DNA of 64,000 bases from assembly GCF_024138145.1 (NCBI RefSeq), contig NZ_CP099997.1, positions 2,976,001 through 3,040,000 on the forward strand, given 5' to 3'. Numbering within the stretch: the first letter of the stretch is position 1; every line of letters starts with the position of its first letter. Below the pieces are notes generated by a model. The model did not search any database, was not told the DNA's origin, and worked only from the letters and a program-made list of their open reading frames with translations. Source of the stretch: Natronosalvus halobius. GTDB lineage: Archaea; Halobacteriota; Halobacteria; Halobacteriales; Natrialbaceae. The position numbers and the translations under genes are program-made. Of this stretch, positions 52,312 to 59,958 are shown in pieces.

Positions 52312-53856
52312 CTACCCGACCCTCGAGATCAGGGCGGTCGGCACCCCGGTGGGGGCGGGTGACGCCCGATCGAGGCTCGAACTGGCCGTCACAGCCGCCC
52401 GATCGGCCGGTCGTATCGCCTCGAGGTCGCCGACCGTCGGCGCCCCGACCAGCTCGACGCGGGTGTCGTCGACCTCTATTCGATAGGCGCCGGCGAAGGG
52501 CTCGTCGTCGCCAATTCGGTACGTTTCGCCCGTCCCGTTCCCCGCGACCGCCTCCGCACCCCGGTTCTCGAGTACGCGCTCGTAAGCGCTGGCGAAGCGG
52601 TCGGCGGCCGCAGGCGTTCGGAACTCGAGGGCCCAGACGTGTCCGGTGGCTCCGATCTCGTCGTCGGTCGAACCACCGTCCGTCGCCTCGTAGGCGACGA
52701 ACGTGTCGCCAGCCCACCCCGCAGTGGCGGGATGTGAGTAGTTGTACGGCGATAACTCGCTTCCCTCCTCGAGCAGCGAGTGGTCCAGGACGCCGTTGGC
52801 CCACAGCGCTCCAAAGAGGGTTGCCTCGCCGACAGTCTCGGTTCGGGTTTCGCCGTTGTCGTCGGTGATCGGCGACCACGCGGGGCTCGAGCGATCGTCG
52901 ACCGCGAGGTCGACCGGCCGGTCGTCGGGGTAGCGCTCGGGGTGGACGAGCTGGCTGGTGCTCGTCGGTCGATTGGTGAACGCAGCGTCGACGGCATCCC
53001 AGCCGCCGGCGTCGTAGATCGATTGGACGAACGTCGGTCCCTCGGCGTACGGCGCGTAGATCGAGAGGTAGAGCCCGACGTTCAGCGACCGGCTCGTTTC
53101 GCCGGCGTCGTCACCGTCCGATGGCTCGCCGCCGCTCTTCGACCCGCCGTCTCCCTCGAGCCCACCGTCGCTCGTTTCGGGGAGACACTCCCACGCTGGA
53201 TCGTCGCGACACCGCTGCTCGTAGCGGTGGGCGAGCAACGTCGCCTCGCCTTCGATGAGGCCGTTTTCCGCGCGGCGCGCGTCGACGGTCGTTCCCCGGC
53301 GCTCGAGGCCGAACTGCTGGTCCTGGAGGGCGTGGGCGAGTTCGTGGACGAGCGTGGTGCGATCGATCTGGAGACGGTCGGCGTCGGGGTCGTCGGTGAC
53401 GACGACGATTCGATCGTCGACGTAGAAGCCCAGCACAGAATCGCCGTAGAGCGAGTCGAACGCCGCGTTGACGTCGGTCTCGCCGTCGACGACGAACGCG
53501 GCGCGCCAGAGTTCGTTCGTGAACGCATCCGCGGGCTCGCTCTCGCCGTACCACTCGCGAAGTTCCTCGCGGGACCACACCTCGACCTCGACGTTCTCAG
53601 TGTAGCGAAGCCCGCGAATTTCCTCGAGGCGGGCCATCGCGCGGTAGGTGACGGCCTCGAGTTCGGCCGGGCTCAATCGCGCGGGATCGTCGACGTCGAG
53701 CGTGCTCGTCGCGTTGTAGCCGTAGATCGTTCCGAGGTCGCGCTCGGCGGAGGCGGGCGCGTCGCTCGGCGCCGTCAAGGGGGCTGCACAACCGGCGAGG
53801 ACGACGAGGAGGGTGAGGCCGACGGTAACGAGAACGAAGTGGCCGCGCGTTCGCAT
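52312..53856 (-). CDS. Hvo_1808-family surface protein, lipoprotein form with HExxH motif
   Basis: 514 aa. Signal sequence with lipobox LTLLVVLAGCAAPLT (Cys about residue 23). The mature part has an M61/gluzincin-like metal motif RTTLVHELAHALQDQQFGLE (near 165-185) and a downstream Glu region NGLIEGEATLLAHRYEQRC. Then FVQSIYDAGGWDAVDAAF and HVWALEFRTPAAADRFASAYE, shared with the next protein. An intervening stretch is Ser/Gly/Asp-rich. Family members are annotated as surface proteins; proteolytic activity is inferred only from HExxH plus Glu. Adjacent paralogue upstream (37-bp gap), probable operon. Confidence 0.85.
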   Translation of the reverse strand: MRTRGHFVLVTVGLTLLVVLAGCAAPLTAPSDAPASAERDLGTIYGYNATSTLDVDDPARLSPAELEAVTYRAMARLEEIRGLRYTENVEVEVWSREELREWYGESEPADAFTNELWRAAFVVDGETDVNAAFDSLYGDSVLGFYVDDRIVVVTDDPDADRLQIDRTTLVHELAHALQDQQFGLERRGTTVDARRAENGLIEGEATLLAHRYEQRCRDDPAWECLPETSDGGLEGDGGSKSGGEPSDGDDAGETSRSLNVGLYLSIYAPYAEGPTFVQSIYDAGGWDAVDAAFTNRPTSTSQLVHPERYPDDRPVDLAVDDRSSPAWSPITDDNGETRTETVGEATLFGALWANGVLDHSLLEEGSELSPYNYSHPATAGWAGDTFVAYEATDGGSTDDEIGATGHVWALEFRTPAAADRFASAYERVLENRGAEAVAGNGTGETYRIGDDEPFAGAYRIEVDDTRVELVGAPTVGDLEAIRPADRAAVTASSSLDRASPAPTGVPTALISRVG

Positions 53857-53892
53857 TGTCGCCCTCGAGGGCGGCCAGCGAGTAAGGCGTTC

Positions 53893-55731
53893 CTATCGAT
53901 TCCGCCGGAAGCGAGCGAGCCCGGCGAACGAGAGGAGCAGGGTGCTCACGGCGGCACCAATTCCGAACCCGGGAATGCTGTCGTCAGTCGATTCGTCGGC
54001 GCTCAAGTCGTCACCGTCTGCGTCGTTCTCGGAGTCGTTCGAGTCGTTTGAATCGTCGGTCTCGCCGTTGCCGTCCAGGAGCGGACTCTCGCCGTCCTCG
54101 AGCACCTCGATGTCGTCGTGGACGGCCGTCAGGTCGTCGACGGTGGGCGCGGTGACGATCAAGAGCCGGTCGTCCTCGGGGTAGATCGTCAGCGCCATGT
54201 CGAACTCGGAGCCATCGCCGAACGCGTAGGTGTGAGCGGTGCCGTCGACGCGATCGCCACCCCGGACGTCGATCAGTCGCTCGTAGGTCTCGACGAAGGT
54301 GGCGGCCTCGTTGGCGTCTTCCCACTCCAGGGCCCAGACGGTCGCCGTCTCGCCGTTACCGTTCTCGTAGGCGTACAGTTTGTCGCCCTGCCAGCCGCTC
54401 GTGGGCTCGAGGTCGTAGTTCAGGGGATTGGTCGTGTTGATCTCACCGCTGGCCTCGAGATTCAGGAACGATTCCGGGGGAACGACCGGCGTCCCGTCGT
54501 AGGCGGGGTCCATGAACATCGCCGAGAGGCCTGCCTGCCCGATCACGTTGTAATTCGGCCCTTCCTCGAACGCAAGTCGATCCCAGTCGTCGCTCGATCG
54601 GTCGGGCACATCGAGGTCGTTCGCCTCGAACTCGCCGTAGCGCTCGGGGTAGATCACTTCGACGGCCGAGTCGGGCATGTCGTCGTAGAGGGCGTTGACG
54701 GCATCCCAGCCGCCCTCGTCGTGGACCGACTGGACGAACGAGGGGCCGTCGCTGTAGGGCTGGAACTGCATGAAGTACAGCCCCCAGTTCGGGGGCGCCT
54801 GTGATTGCTCGCCCTCCCCTCCGTCGACGCCGTCGTCGAGGATACAGGGCTCGTTCCACCGGTCGTTCTCGCAGTATTCGAGGTACTGCTGTTCCATCCG
54901 GTGGGTGTCGCCCTCGATGACGCCGAGGACGGCGTTGTCGCGGTCGGTGGTGTTGCGGACGTACTCCTCGAGCGGGAAGTGCTGGTCCTGGAGGGCGTGG
55001 CCGAGTTCGTGGGCCAGGATGGCCTCGTCGAGTTGCAGTTGCTCGCTGTTTTCGGAGATGACGACGATTTCGTCGTTCACGTAGTCGTAGTAGCCGCCGA
55101 CGGTCGCGCTTCGGTCGGCCTGGCGCACGTCGACTGCGTCGTCGTTGCTTCCGATGAGCAGCAGGGTTTCGAACTGGGCGTTGTCGAACTGTCGAGTTCG
55201 CTGGTCGACGTCCTCGTACTGACCGGCGCTCTCCTCGGCGAACGTCTCGCGGTCGACGATTTCGACCGGCGGCAGCGTCTCGAAGGAGAGACACCGGAGT
55301 GCCTCGATTCGGGCGGCCGTCCGGGCGCTGACCTTCTCGAGTTCCGCCTGGGTCAGACCGTCGGAGGCGTCGACTTCGAGGGGCTGGTTGTACCAGTAGC
55401 CGTCGAACCAGCCGATGGTTTCGTTTCCGTCCGCGGGTGCGGCGAAATCGTCCGGCGGGTTCGCGGCGCACGCCTGGACGAGGTCGCCGTCGTCCTGGGT
55501 GGTCGCGGTCTCGAGGGACGAGGCCGTTTGTCCCTCGAGTGTTGTCCCATCCGCCGTCTGTCCCTCGAGCGCTATCTCGTTTGCCGTTTGCCTCTCGAGC
55601 GTCGTTCCGTCGGTCCCGTTGGCGTCCGCAGCGGGGGCGACCGCACCGACGGTCCCGGCGACGGTCCCCGAGAGGACGATAAGCGCGACGAACGCAGCGA
55701 CGACCGCAACCCGTGTGTTCCCGATTCCCAT
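53893..55731 (-). CDS. Hvo_1808-family surface protein with PGF-CTERM anchor
   Basis: 612 aa. Sec signal (VAVVAAFVALIVLSGTVAGTVG), then a repeated Gln/Thr/Glu segment (LEQTADG-like LEGQTADGTTLEGQTA, ~55-80), and the conserved domain: AEESAGQYEDVDQRTRQFDN, metal motif AILAHELGHALQDQHFPLEE (near 240), GVIEGDTHRMEQQYLEYC, SFVQSVHDEGGWDAVNALYDD, TVWALEWEDANEAATFVETYE. The C-terminus is an acidic linker plus IPGFGIGAAVSTLLLSFAG and FRRNR, a PGF-CTERM signal for archaeosortase A processing and lipid attachment. Start 55731 is set by the signal peptide; the frame is open to 56343. Confidence 0.88.
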   Translation of the reverse strand: MGIGNTRVAVVAAFVALIVLSGTVAGTVGAVAPAADANGTDGTTLERQTANEIALEGQTADGTTLEGQTASSLETATTQDDGDLVQACAANPPDDFAAPADGNETIGWFDGYWYNQPLEVDASDGLTQAELEKVSARTAARIEALRCLSFETLPPVEIVDRETFAEESAGQYEDVDQRTRQFDNAQFETLLLIGSNDDAVDVRQADRSATVGGYYDYVNDEIVVISENSEQLQLDEAILAHELGHALQDQHFPLEEYVRNTTDRDNAVLGVIEGDTHRMEQQYLEYCENDRWNEPCILDDGVDGGEGEQSQAPPNWGLYFMQFQPYSDGPSFVQSVHDEGGWDAVNALYDDMPDSAVEVIYPERYGEFEANDLDVPDRSSDDWDRLAFEEGPNYNVIGQAGLSAMFMDPAYDGTPVVPPESFLNLEASGEINTTNPLNYDLEPTSGWQGDKLYAYENGNGETATVWALEWEDANEAATFVETYERLIDVRGGDRVDGTAHTYAFGDGSEFDMALTIYPEDDRLLIVTAPTVDDLTAVHDDIEVLEDGESPLLDGNGETDDSNDSNDSENDADGDDLSADESTDDSIPGFGIGAAVSTLLLSFAGLARFRRNR

Positions 55732-55878
55732 TGTGCTCTCTCGGGGCAACGAGCGGATAAAAGTGTCTGTCCGTTTTCGGGACGCGGCTCGAGGGGCGTT
55801 CCGGTGACGGCCGATCGAAATCACTCGACCCGATTCGACTGGCATACTTCTTTGGTGACCTGTCTCGAAGGGAAGTTG

Positions 55879-56841
55879 ATGGCCAGTAGCACTTCCGTCG
55901 TGCTCGCCGCGCTGTTCGCAAATGGGGCGATCGCCGTCCTCAAATTCATTGGCTTCACACTCACCGGGAGCCCTGCGATGCTTTCGGAGACCTATCACTC
56001 GATTTCCGACACCGGGAACCAGGTTTTCTTGCTGATTGGCATCCGCTACGGCGCCCAGGAAGCGAACCGGTCGCACCCGTTCGGCCACGGCAAGGCGCAG
56101 TTCTTCTACAGCTTTCTCGTGAGCATCATGCTCTTCGGCATCGCCGGCTGGGAGAGCGCGAAACACGGCTACCAGGCGCTGCAAGCGGGCGAGGTCCACC
56201 GAGCGAGCGAACCCGTACCGATACTCGGCGCCTCGGTCGATCCGATCTACATTAACTACGCGGTCCTGATCGGGGCGATCGTTTTCGAGACCTACGCCTT
56301 CTGGAAGGCCTACCAGGGCATCACCGCTCAGATGGACGAGCACGGCTGGGAGACCCTACGCGAGGCCTTCCGCAAGACCAGTGACGTGACGACGCTGACC
56401 GCGCTCACTGAGGACGCCATCGCTCTCGCCGGCGCCGGCATCGCCCTCTTCGGGATCTACCTCTCGAGAACGTTCGAGAACCCAATCTACGACGCGGGTG
56501 CGGCCCTCGTCATCGGTATCCTGCTCATGGGATTCGCGGTCGCGCTGGCCTGGGAGAACAAGCGGCTCATCCTCGGCGAAAGCCTCCCCGAGCCCGCCGA
56601 GGACGAACTTCGCGACATCGTCGCTGGCTGGGACGGCGTCGTCAGTCTGGTCGAGTTCCGGACGGTCTACTTCGGTCCCGAGGAACTGCTGGTCACCGCC
56701 GACGTCGCGTTCGATCCGACTCTCGATACGGAAACCATCGACGACCGCATCACGGACATCGAGGACGCCCTGCGCGAACACGACGGTCAGATCCAGCGCG
56801 TCTACATCGAACCCGAGACGGGGGGACTCGGGTCGCCCTGA
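55879..56841 (+). CDS. Cation diffusion facilitator (CDF) family transporter
   Basis: 320 aa. Six hydrophobic segments with the CDF metal site residues: MLSETYHSISDTGNQVFLL (TM2: His and Asp), HPFGHGKAQFFYSFLV, and in TM5 LTALTEDAIALAGAGIALFG. C-terminal cytoplasmic ferredoxin-like domain: LRDIVAGWDGVVSLVEFRTVYFGPEELLVTADVAF and a final QRVYIEPE. Exports divalent cations such as Zn2+ or Fe2+; specificity not determined. Divergent from the PGF-CTERM protein. The start ATG 55879 begins the first helix; the longer frame overlaps the neighbour's coding strand. The stop lies in a 20-bp tandem repeat. Confidence 0.88.
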   Translation: MASSTSVVLAALFANGAIAVLKFIGFTLTGSPAMLSETYHSISDTGNQVFLLIGIRYGAQEANRSHPFGHGKAQFFYSFLVSIMLFGIAGWESAKHGYQALQAGEVHRASEPVPILGASVDPIYINYAVLIGAIVFETYAFWKAYQGITAQMDEHGWETLREAFRKTSDVTTLTALTEDAIALAGAGIALFGIYLSRTFENPIYDAGAALVIGILLMGFAVALAWENKRLILGESLPEPAEDELRDIVAGWDGVVSLVEFRTVYFGPEELLVTADVAFDPTLDTETIDDRITDIEDALREHDGQIQRVYIEPETGGLGSP

Positions 56842-56916
56842 CGGGACCCGAATCGTCCTGACCGGACTCGTATCACTCTGACCGCACTCGAGTCGGCCTG
56901 ACTGAACTCGAGCCCA
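56817..56916. repeat. Five degenerate 20-bp tandem repeats over the CDF stop codon
   Basis: Units start at 56817, 56837, 56857, 56877 and 56897, each roughly CCTGACCGGACTCGAATCG-like. The TGA of CTGA recurs every 20 bp (56839, 56859, 56879, 56899), so stop codons fall in all three frames. Located between the CDF gene and the helicase gene. Confidence 0.8.
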
Positions 56917-56957
56917 TCGGACTACTCGACCGAACGAACTCACGGGCGAGACGAACC

Positions 56958-56965
56958 CTTTTATC
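56958..56965 (+). promoter_or_regulatory. TATA box of the XPD-type helicase
   Basis: CCTTTTAT lies only ~7 nt before ATG 56968 but ~27 nt before GTG 56989, which argues that the GTG is the true leaderless start. Confidence 0.55.
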
Positions 56966-56988
56966 GGATGAGTGCCCAATCATCAGTC

Positions 56989-59166
56989 GTGCCAGGAGTG
57001 GGCCAGTACCTGCGCTTTTTCCCGTACGAGGAGCCCTACGAGAACCAGCGCGAGGCGATGGACCGCATCTACAACACCCTCGTGCGTGGACAGAACGTTC
57101 TCTTCGAGGGCGCCTGCGGGACCGGCAAGACCCTCTCGGCGCTCGTGCCCGCCCTCGAGGTGGCCCGCGAACAGGACAAGACGGTCGTCATCACGACGAA
57201 CGTCCACCAGCAGATGCGCCAGTTCGTCGCCGAGGCCCGGGCGATCACCCGCGAGGAGTCCATCCGCGCGGTTGTCTTCAAGGGGAAAGCTTCGATGTGT
57301 CACACCGACGTCGGCTACGAGGAGTGCCAGACCCTGCGGGACAACACCCGCGCGCTCGTCGAGGCCGAGAGCGACCACAGCCAGCTCGAACAGCGCCAGC
57401 GCGACCTGCTGGCCGAGAGCCAGGCGGGCAGCGAGTCGGCCGCGGAGGCCCGCAGCGCCGTGATGGACGAACTCGAAAACCTCGAGGAACAGATCGAGGA
57501 CCTCGGGGAGGCCAACGTCTGTGACCACTACCGGAACAACCTGCTCGATACCGAGGCCACCGACGAGTTCTTCGGCTGGCTGTTCGAGGACGTCCGCACG
57601 CCCGACGAGATCTACGAGTACGCCGACGAGCGCGAACTCTGTGGCTACGAACTGCTGAAGGAGGGCCTCGAGGGGGTCGACCTCGTGGTCTGTAACTACC
57701 ACCACCTGCTCGATCCGATGATCCGCGAGCAGTTCTTCCGCTGGCTCGGGCGCGACCCCGACGACGTTATCGCCGTCTTCGACGAGGCCCACAACGTCGA
57801 GGACGCCGCGCGCGACCACGCCAGCCGCGCCTGCTCGGAGCGAACCTTCGACAGCGCGCTGGACGAACTCGCCGAAACGGACGACCCGCGGGCTGACGAC
57901 GCCACGAACGTCCTCGAGGCGTTTCGCGACGCGCTGGTCGAGACCTACGAGGACAGCTTCGGCTTCGGTCAGCGCGGGTCGGTCGGCGACAACTGGGAGG
58001 ACGTCTCGATCAGTAACGAGGACCGCCGAGACGACCTCACGCTCGCCTTCCTGCAGGCGTACTCGGGCCAGGGTATCGAGGGCGACCTCGAGGCCGCGCG
58101 TAAACTTGGCCAGCAACTCGACGAGGAGTACGAGGAGGCCTACCGCGAGGGCGAAACCGCGACCCGAACCGAGTGCCAAACCCTCGAGGCGGCCGCGTTC
58201 GTCGCGGCCTGGATGGACGAGGGGGCCGATCAGGGGCTGTACCCCGTCGTCTCCGTCCGCCGGGATGCGGGCACCGACGAGGTCTACGGCCGGGCGGAGC
58301 TGTACAGCTGTCTCCCCCGCCACGTCACCGGACAGCTCTTCGAGGCCGTCTCCGGGACGGTCCTGATGAGTGCGACCATCCAGCCGTTCGATGTCACCGA
58401 GGACGTCCTCGGCCTCGAGGAGTGCGTGACGATGGCCTACGGGCTGCAGTTTCCCGCCGAGCGCAGGCGGACCTACGCCGTCGAGACGCCCGCGCTGTTT
58501 GCCTCCGTCCGTGACGACCCCGACGTCCAGGACGAGGTCGAGGAGGCCATCTACGACGCCGTCCGGATGACCCCCGGGAACACGCTCGCCTTCTTCCCGA
58601 ACTACGGCGAAGCCGCCCGGTACGCCGAGCGTCTCGAGTCTCGAACCGACGCGACGGTCTACCTGGACGAACCGGGCGTCGGCGCCGAGGAACTTCGCCA
58701 GAAATTCGTCGCCGACGACCGTGCCGTTTGCTGCACATCGCTCTGGGGGACCCTCGCCGAGGGTGTGAGCTTCGACGGCGACGACGCCCACACGGTGCTG
58801 GTCGTCGGCGTTCCCTACCCGCACCTCGACGATCGCGCCGAAGCAGTGCAAGAGGCCTACGACACCGCCTTCGAGGGGACCGACACCGGGTGGCGCTACG
58901 CCGTCGAGATCCCCACCGTTCGGAAGACCCGGCAGGCGCTCGGCCGGGTGATCCGCTCGCCCGAGGACGTCGGCGTCCGCGCCCTCCTCGACCGGCGGTA
59001 CTCGAGGCGCGCCAAATCCGACCTGGGAACCTACAGCGTCAACGGCACGTTCCCACACGAGGAACGGGAAGAACTGATGGACCTGGACCCCGAGAAGCTC
59101 AAGTTCGCCATGATGAACTTCTACGGCGACCACGATCGGTACGCGGGGGAGCCGCCGGCACCCTGA
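56989..59166 (+). CDS. ATP-dependent DNA helicase, XPD/Rad3 (DinG) superfamily 2
   Basis: 725 aa from GTG 56989 (732 aa from ATG 56968). A 5'-3' helicase with an Fe-S cluster domain. Motif I LFEGACGTGKTLSALVPALE; Ia TTNVHQQMRQF; the four cluster cysteines: SMCHTDVGYEEC, NVCDHYRNN and ELCGYELL; motif II VFDEAHNVEDAARDHAS; III/IV SGTVLMSATIQPFD; V/VI CCTSLWGTLAEGVSFDGDD and RQALGRVIRSPEDVGVRALLDRRY. A long charged helix (about 135-190) sits inside the Fe-S region. Expected roles: repair or R-loop/D-loop removal. Start choice rests on the TATA position. Confidence 0.93.
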   Translation: MPGVGQYLRFFPYEEPYENQREAMDRIYNTLVRGQNVLFEGACGTGKTLSALVPALEVAREQDKTVVITTNVHQQMRQFVAEARAITREESIRAVVFKGKASMCHTDVGYEECQTLRDNTRALVEAESDHSQLEQRQRDLLAESQAGSESAAEARSAVMDELENLEEQIEDLGEANVCDHYRNNLLDTEATDEFFGWLFEDVRTPDEIYEYADERELCGYELLKEGLEGVDLVVCNYHHLLDPMIREQFFRWLGRDPDDVIAVFDEAHNVEDAARDHASRACSERTFDSALDELAETDDPRADDATNVLEAFRDALVETYEDSFGFGQRGSVGDNWEDVSISNEDRRDDLTLAFLQAYSGQGIEGDLEAARKLGQQLDEEYEEAYREGETATRTECQTLEAAAFVAAWMDEGADQGLYPVVSVRRDAGTDEVYGRAELYSCLPRHVTGQLFEAVSGTVLMSATIQPFDVTEDVLGLEECVTMAYGLQFPAERRRTYAVETPALFASVRDDPDVQDEVEEAIYDAVRMTPGNTLAFFPNYGEAARYAERLESRTDATVYLDEPGVGAEELRQKFVADDRAVCCTSLWGTLAEGVSFDGDDAHTVLVVGVPYPHLDDRAEAVQEAYDTAFEGTDTGWRYAVEIPTVRKTRQALGRVIRSPEDVGVRALLDRRYSRRAKSDLGTYSVNGTFPHEEREELMDLDPEKLKFAMMNFYGDHDRYAGEPPAP

Positions 59167-59233
59167 GAGGGCGGCGTGGACTCCCACCGCCTCTCGCCGT
59201 TTTTCGTGCTCTCTCGCGGGTTCAGGGCCGTAC

Positions 59234-59734
59234 TTAAGCAGGCAACGAAATCCGACTCACCGGCAGGCGATACTGGCCGTCGAAGAACTCGAGTTCGCTC
59301 ACGGTCCACGTCACCTGGTCAATCTCGTGGTCGGCGAGTCGGCGGGCCGTTTCGAGGTCGCCGCCCCGGGCTAGCGTTACGTGCGGCACGTAGTCGGGGC
59401 CCTCGAGTCCCTCCACGGGGTCGAATACCTCGGCGAGGTCGCGGTGAATCTGCTCGAGGCCGGGGCTCTCGACGGCGAGGTAGACCACGGGCGCCGAGCC
59501 GAGCGGCGGCTCCGGGAAGTAGTCGATGCCGGTGACCGCGGCCTCGACTGCAGGGGCGCCCTCCAGGGCGCGGTGGGTGCGGTGCTGGAGGCGGTCGACC
59601 TGGGGGGCGTCGCCGAGACGCTTGAGTAGGAGGGAGTGGTCGTCCCGCACGGTGTCGAAGCCGACCAGGGACGGATAGAGGTCGGCCGCGAGCGCCCGAA
59701 CGCGGCCGGGAACGGGGACGTTGACGCTGTACAC
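59234..59734 (-). CDS. 2'-5' RNA ligase-family (LigT/2H phosphoesterase-like) protein
   Basis: 166 aa from a GTG at 59734 (VYSVNVPVPGRVRALA start). Two-H phosphoesterase fold: strand-helix start, then TVRDDHSLLLKRLGD where the first HxT/S motif should be (here HSLL), and YVPHVTLARGGDLETARRL with the canonical second HVTLA motif. The C-terminus is VTWTVSELEFFDGQYRLPVSRISL. Family members open 2',3'-cyclic phosphates or ligate tRNA halves in vitro. The long frame upstream (to 60235) is antisense of the next gene and not coding. Confidence 0.84.
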   Translation of the reverse strand: MYSVNVPVPGRVRALAADLYPSLVGFDTVRDDHSLLLKRLGDAPQVDRLQHRTHRALEGAPAVEAAVTGIDYFPEPPLGSAPVVYLAVESPGLEQIHRDLAEVFDPVEGLEGPDYVPHVTLARGGDLETARRLADHEIDQVTWTVSELEFFDGQYRLPVSRISLPA

Positions 59735-59793
59735 TGGTTCGAGGTACTTCTTGGGACGGTATGAGCGTGGCGGTGTTCGGTGAACAGTCGTCC

Positions 59794-59814
59794 AAACTAT
59801 AGTTTGTATAGTAG
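59794..59814. promoter_or_regulatory. Palindromic A+T-rich element in the divergent promoter, candidate operator
   Basis: AAACTATAGTTT (59794-59805) is a perfect 12-bp palindrome, and it overlaps a second inverted repeat CTATA-N5-TATAG. It lies 60 nt upstream of the ligase-like gene and 154 nt upstream of the wHTH gene. Confidence 0.45.
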
Positions 59815-59927
59815 TTACTCGAGGAGTCGACCGTCCCACACTGCTCGCGAGCCCACCCAAAACCCGTCGGGAGAACGAGCGAAAGAGCGCCGCTCGAGTG
59901 GACGCAACCGGTTCCGGGTCGGAAAGA

Positions 59928-59935
59928 CCTATTTG
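59928..59935 (+). promoter_or_regulatory. TATA box of the membrane wHTH gene
   Basis: CCTATTTG centred ~28 nt before ATG 59959; consistent with a leaderless transcript. Confidence 0.45.
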
Positions 59936-59958
59936 TCCGGCCATGCCAATGGAGAACG

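Noticed and set aside
54805-55878. Long N-terminal extension of the CDF transporter frame
   Set aside because: It is antisense of the PGF-CTERM surface protein and lacks transporter similarity; the first CDF helix starts at 55879.
56983-59187. 734-codon minus-strand ORF opposite the helicase
   Set aside because: Low-complexity Val/Glu/Gly/Arg antisense reading; all helicase motifs lie on the plus strand.
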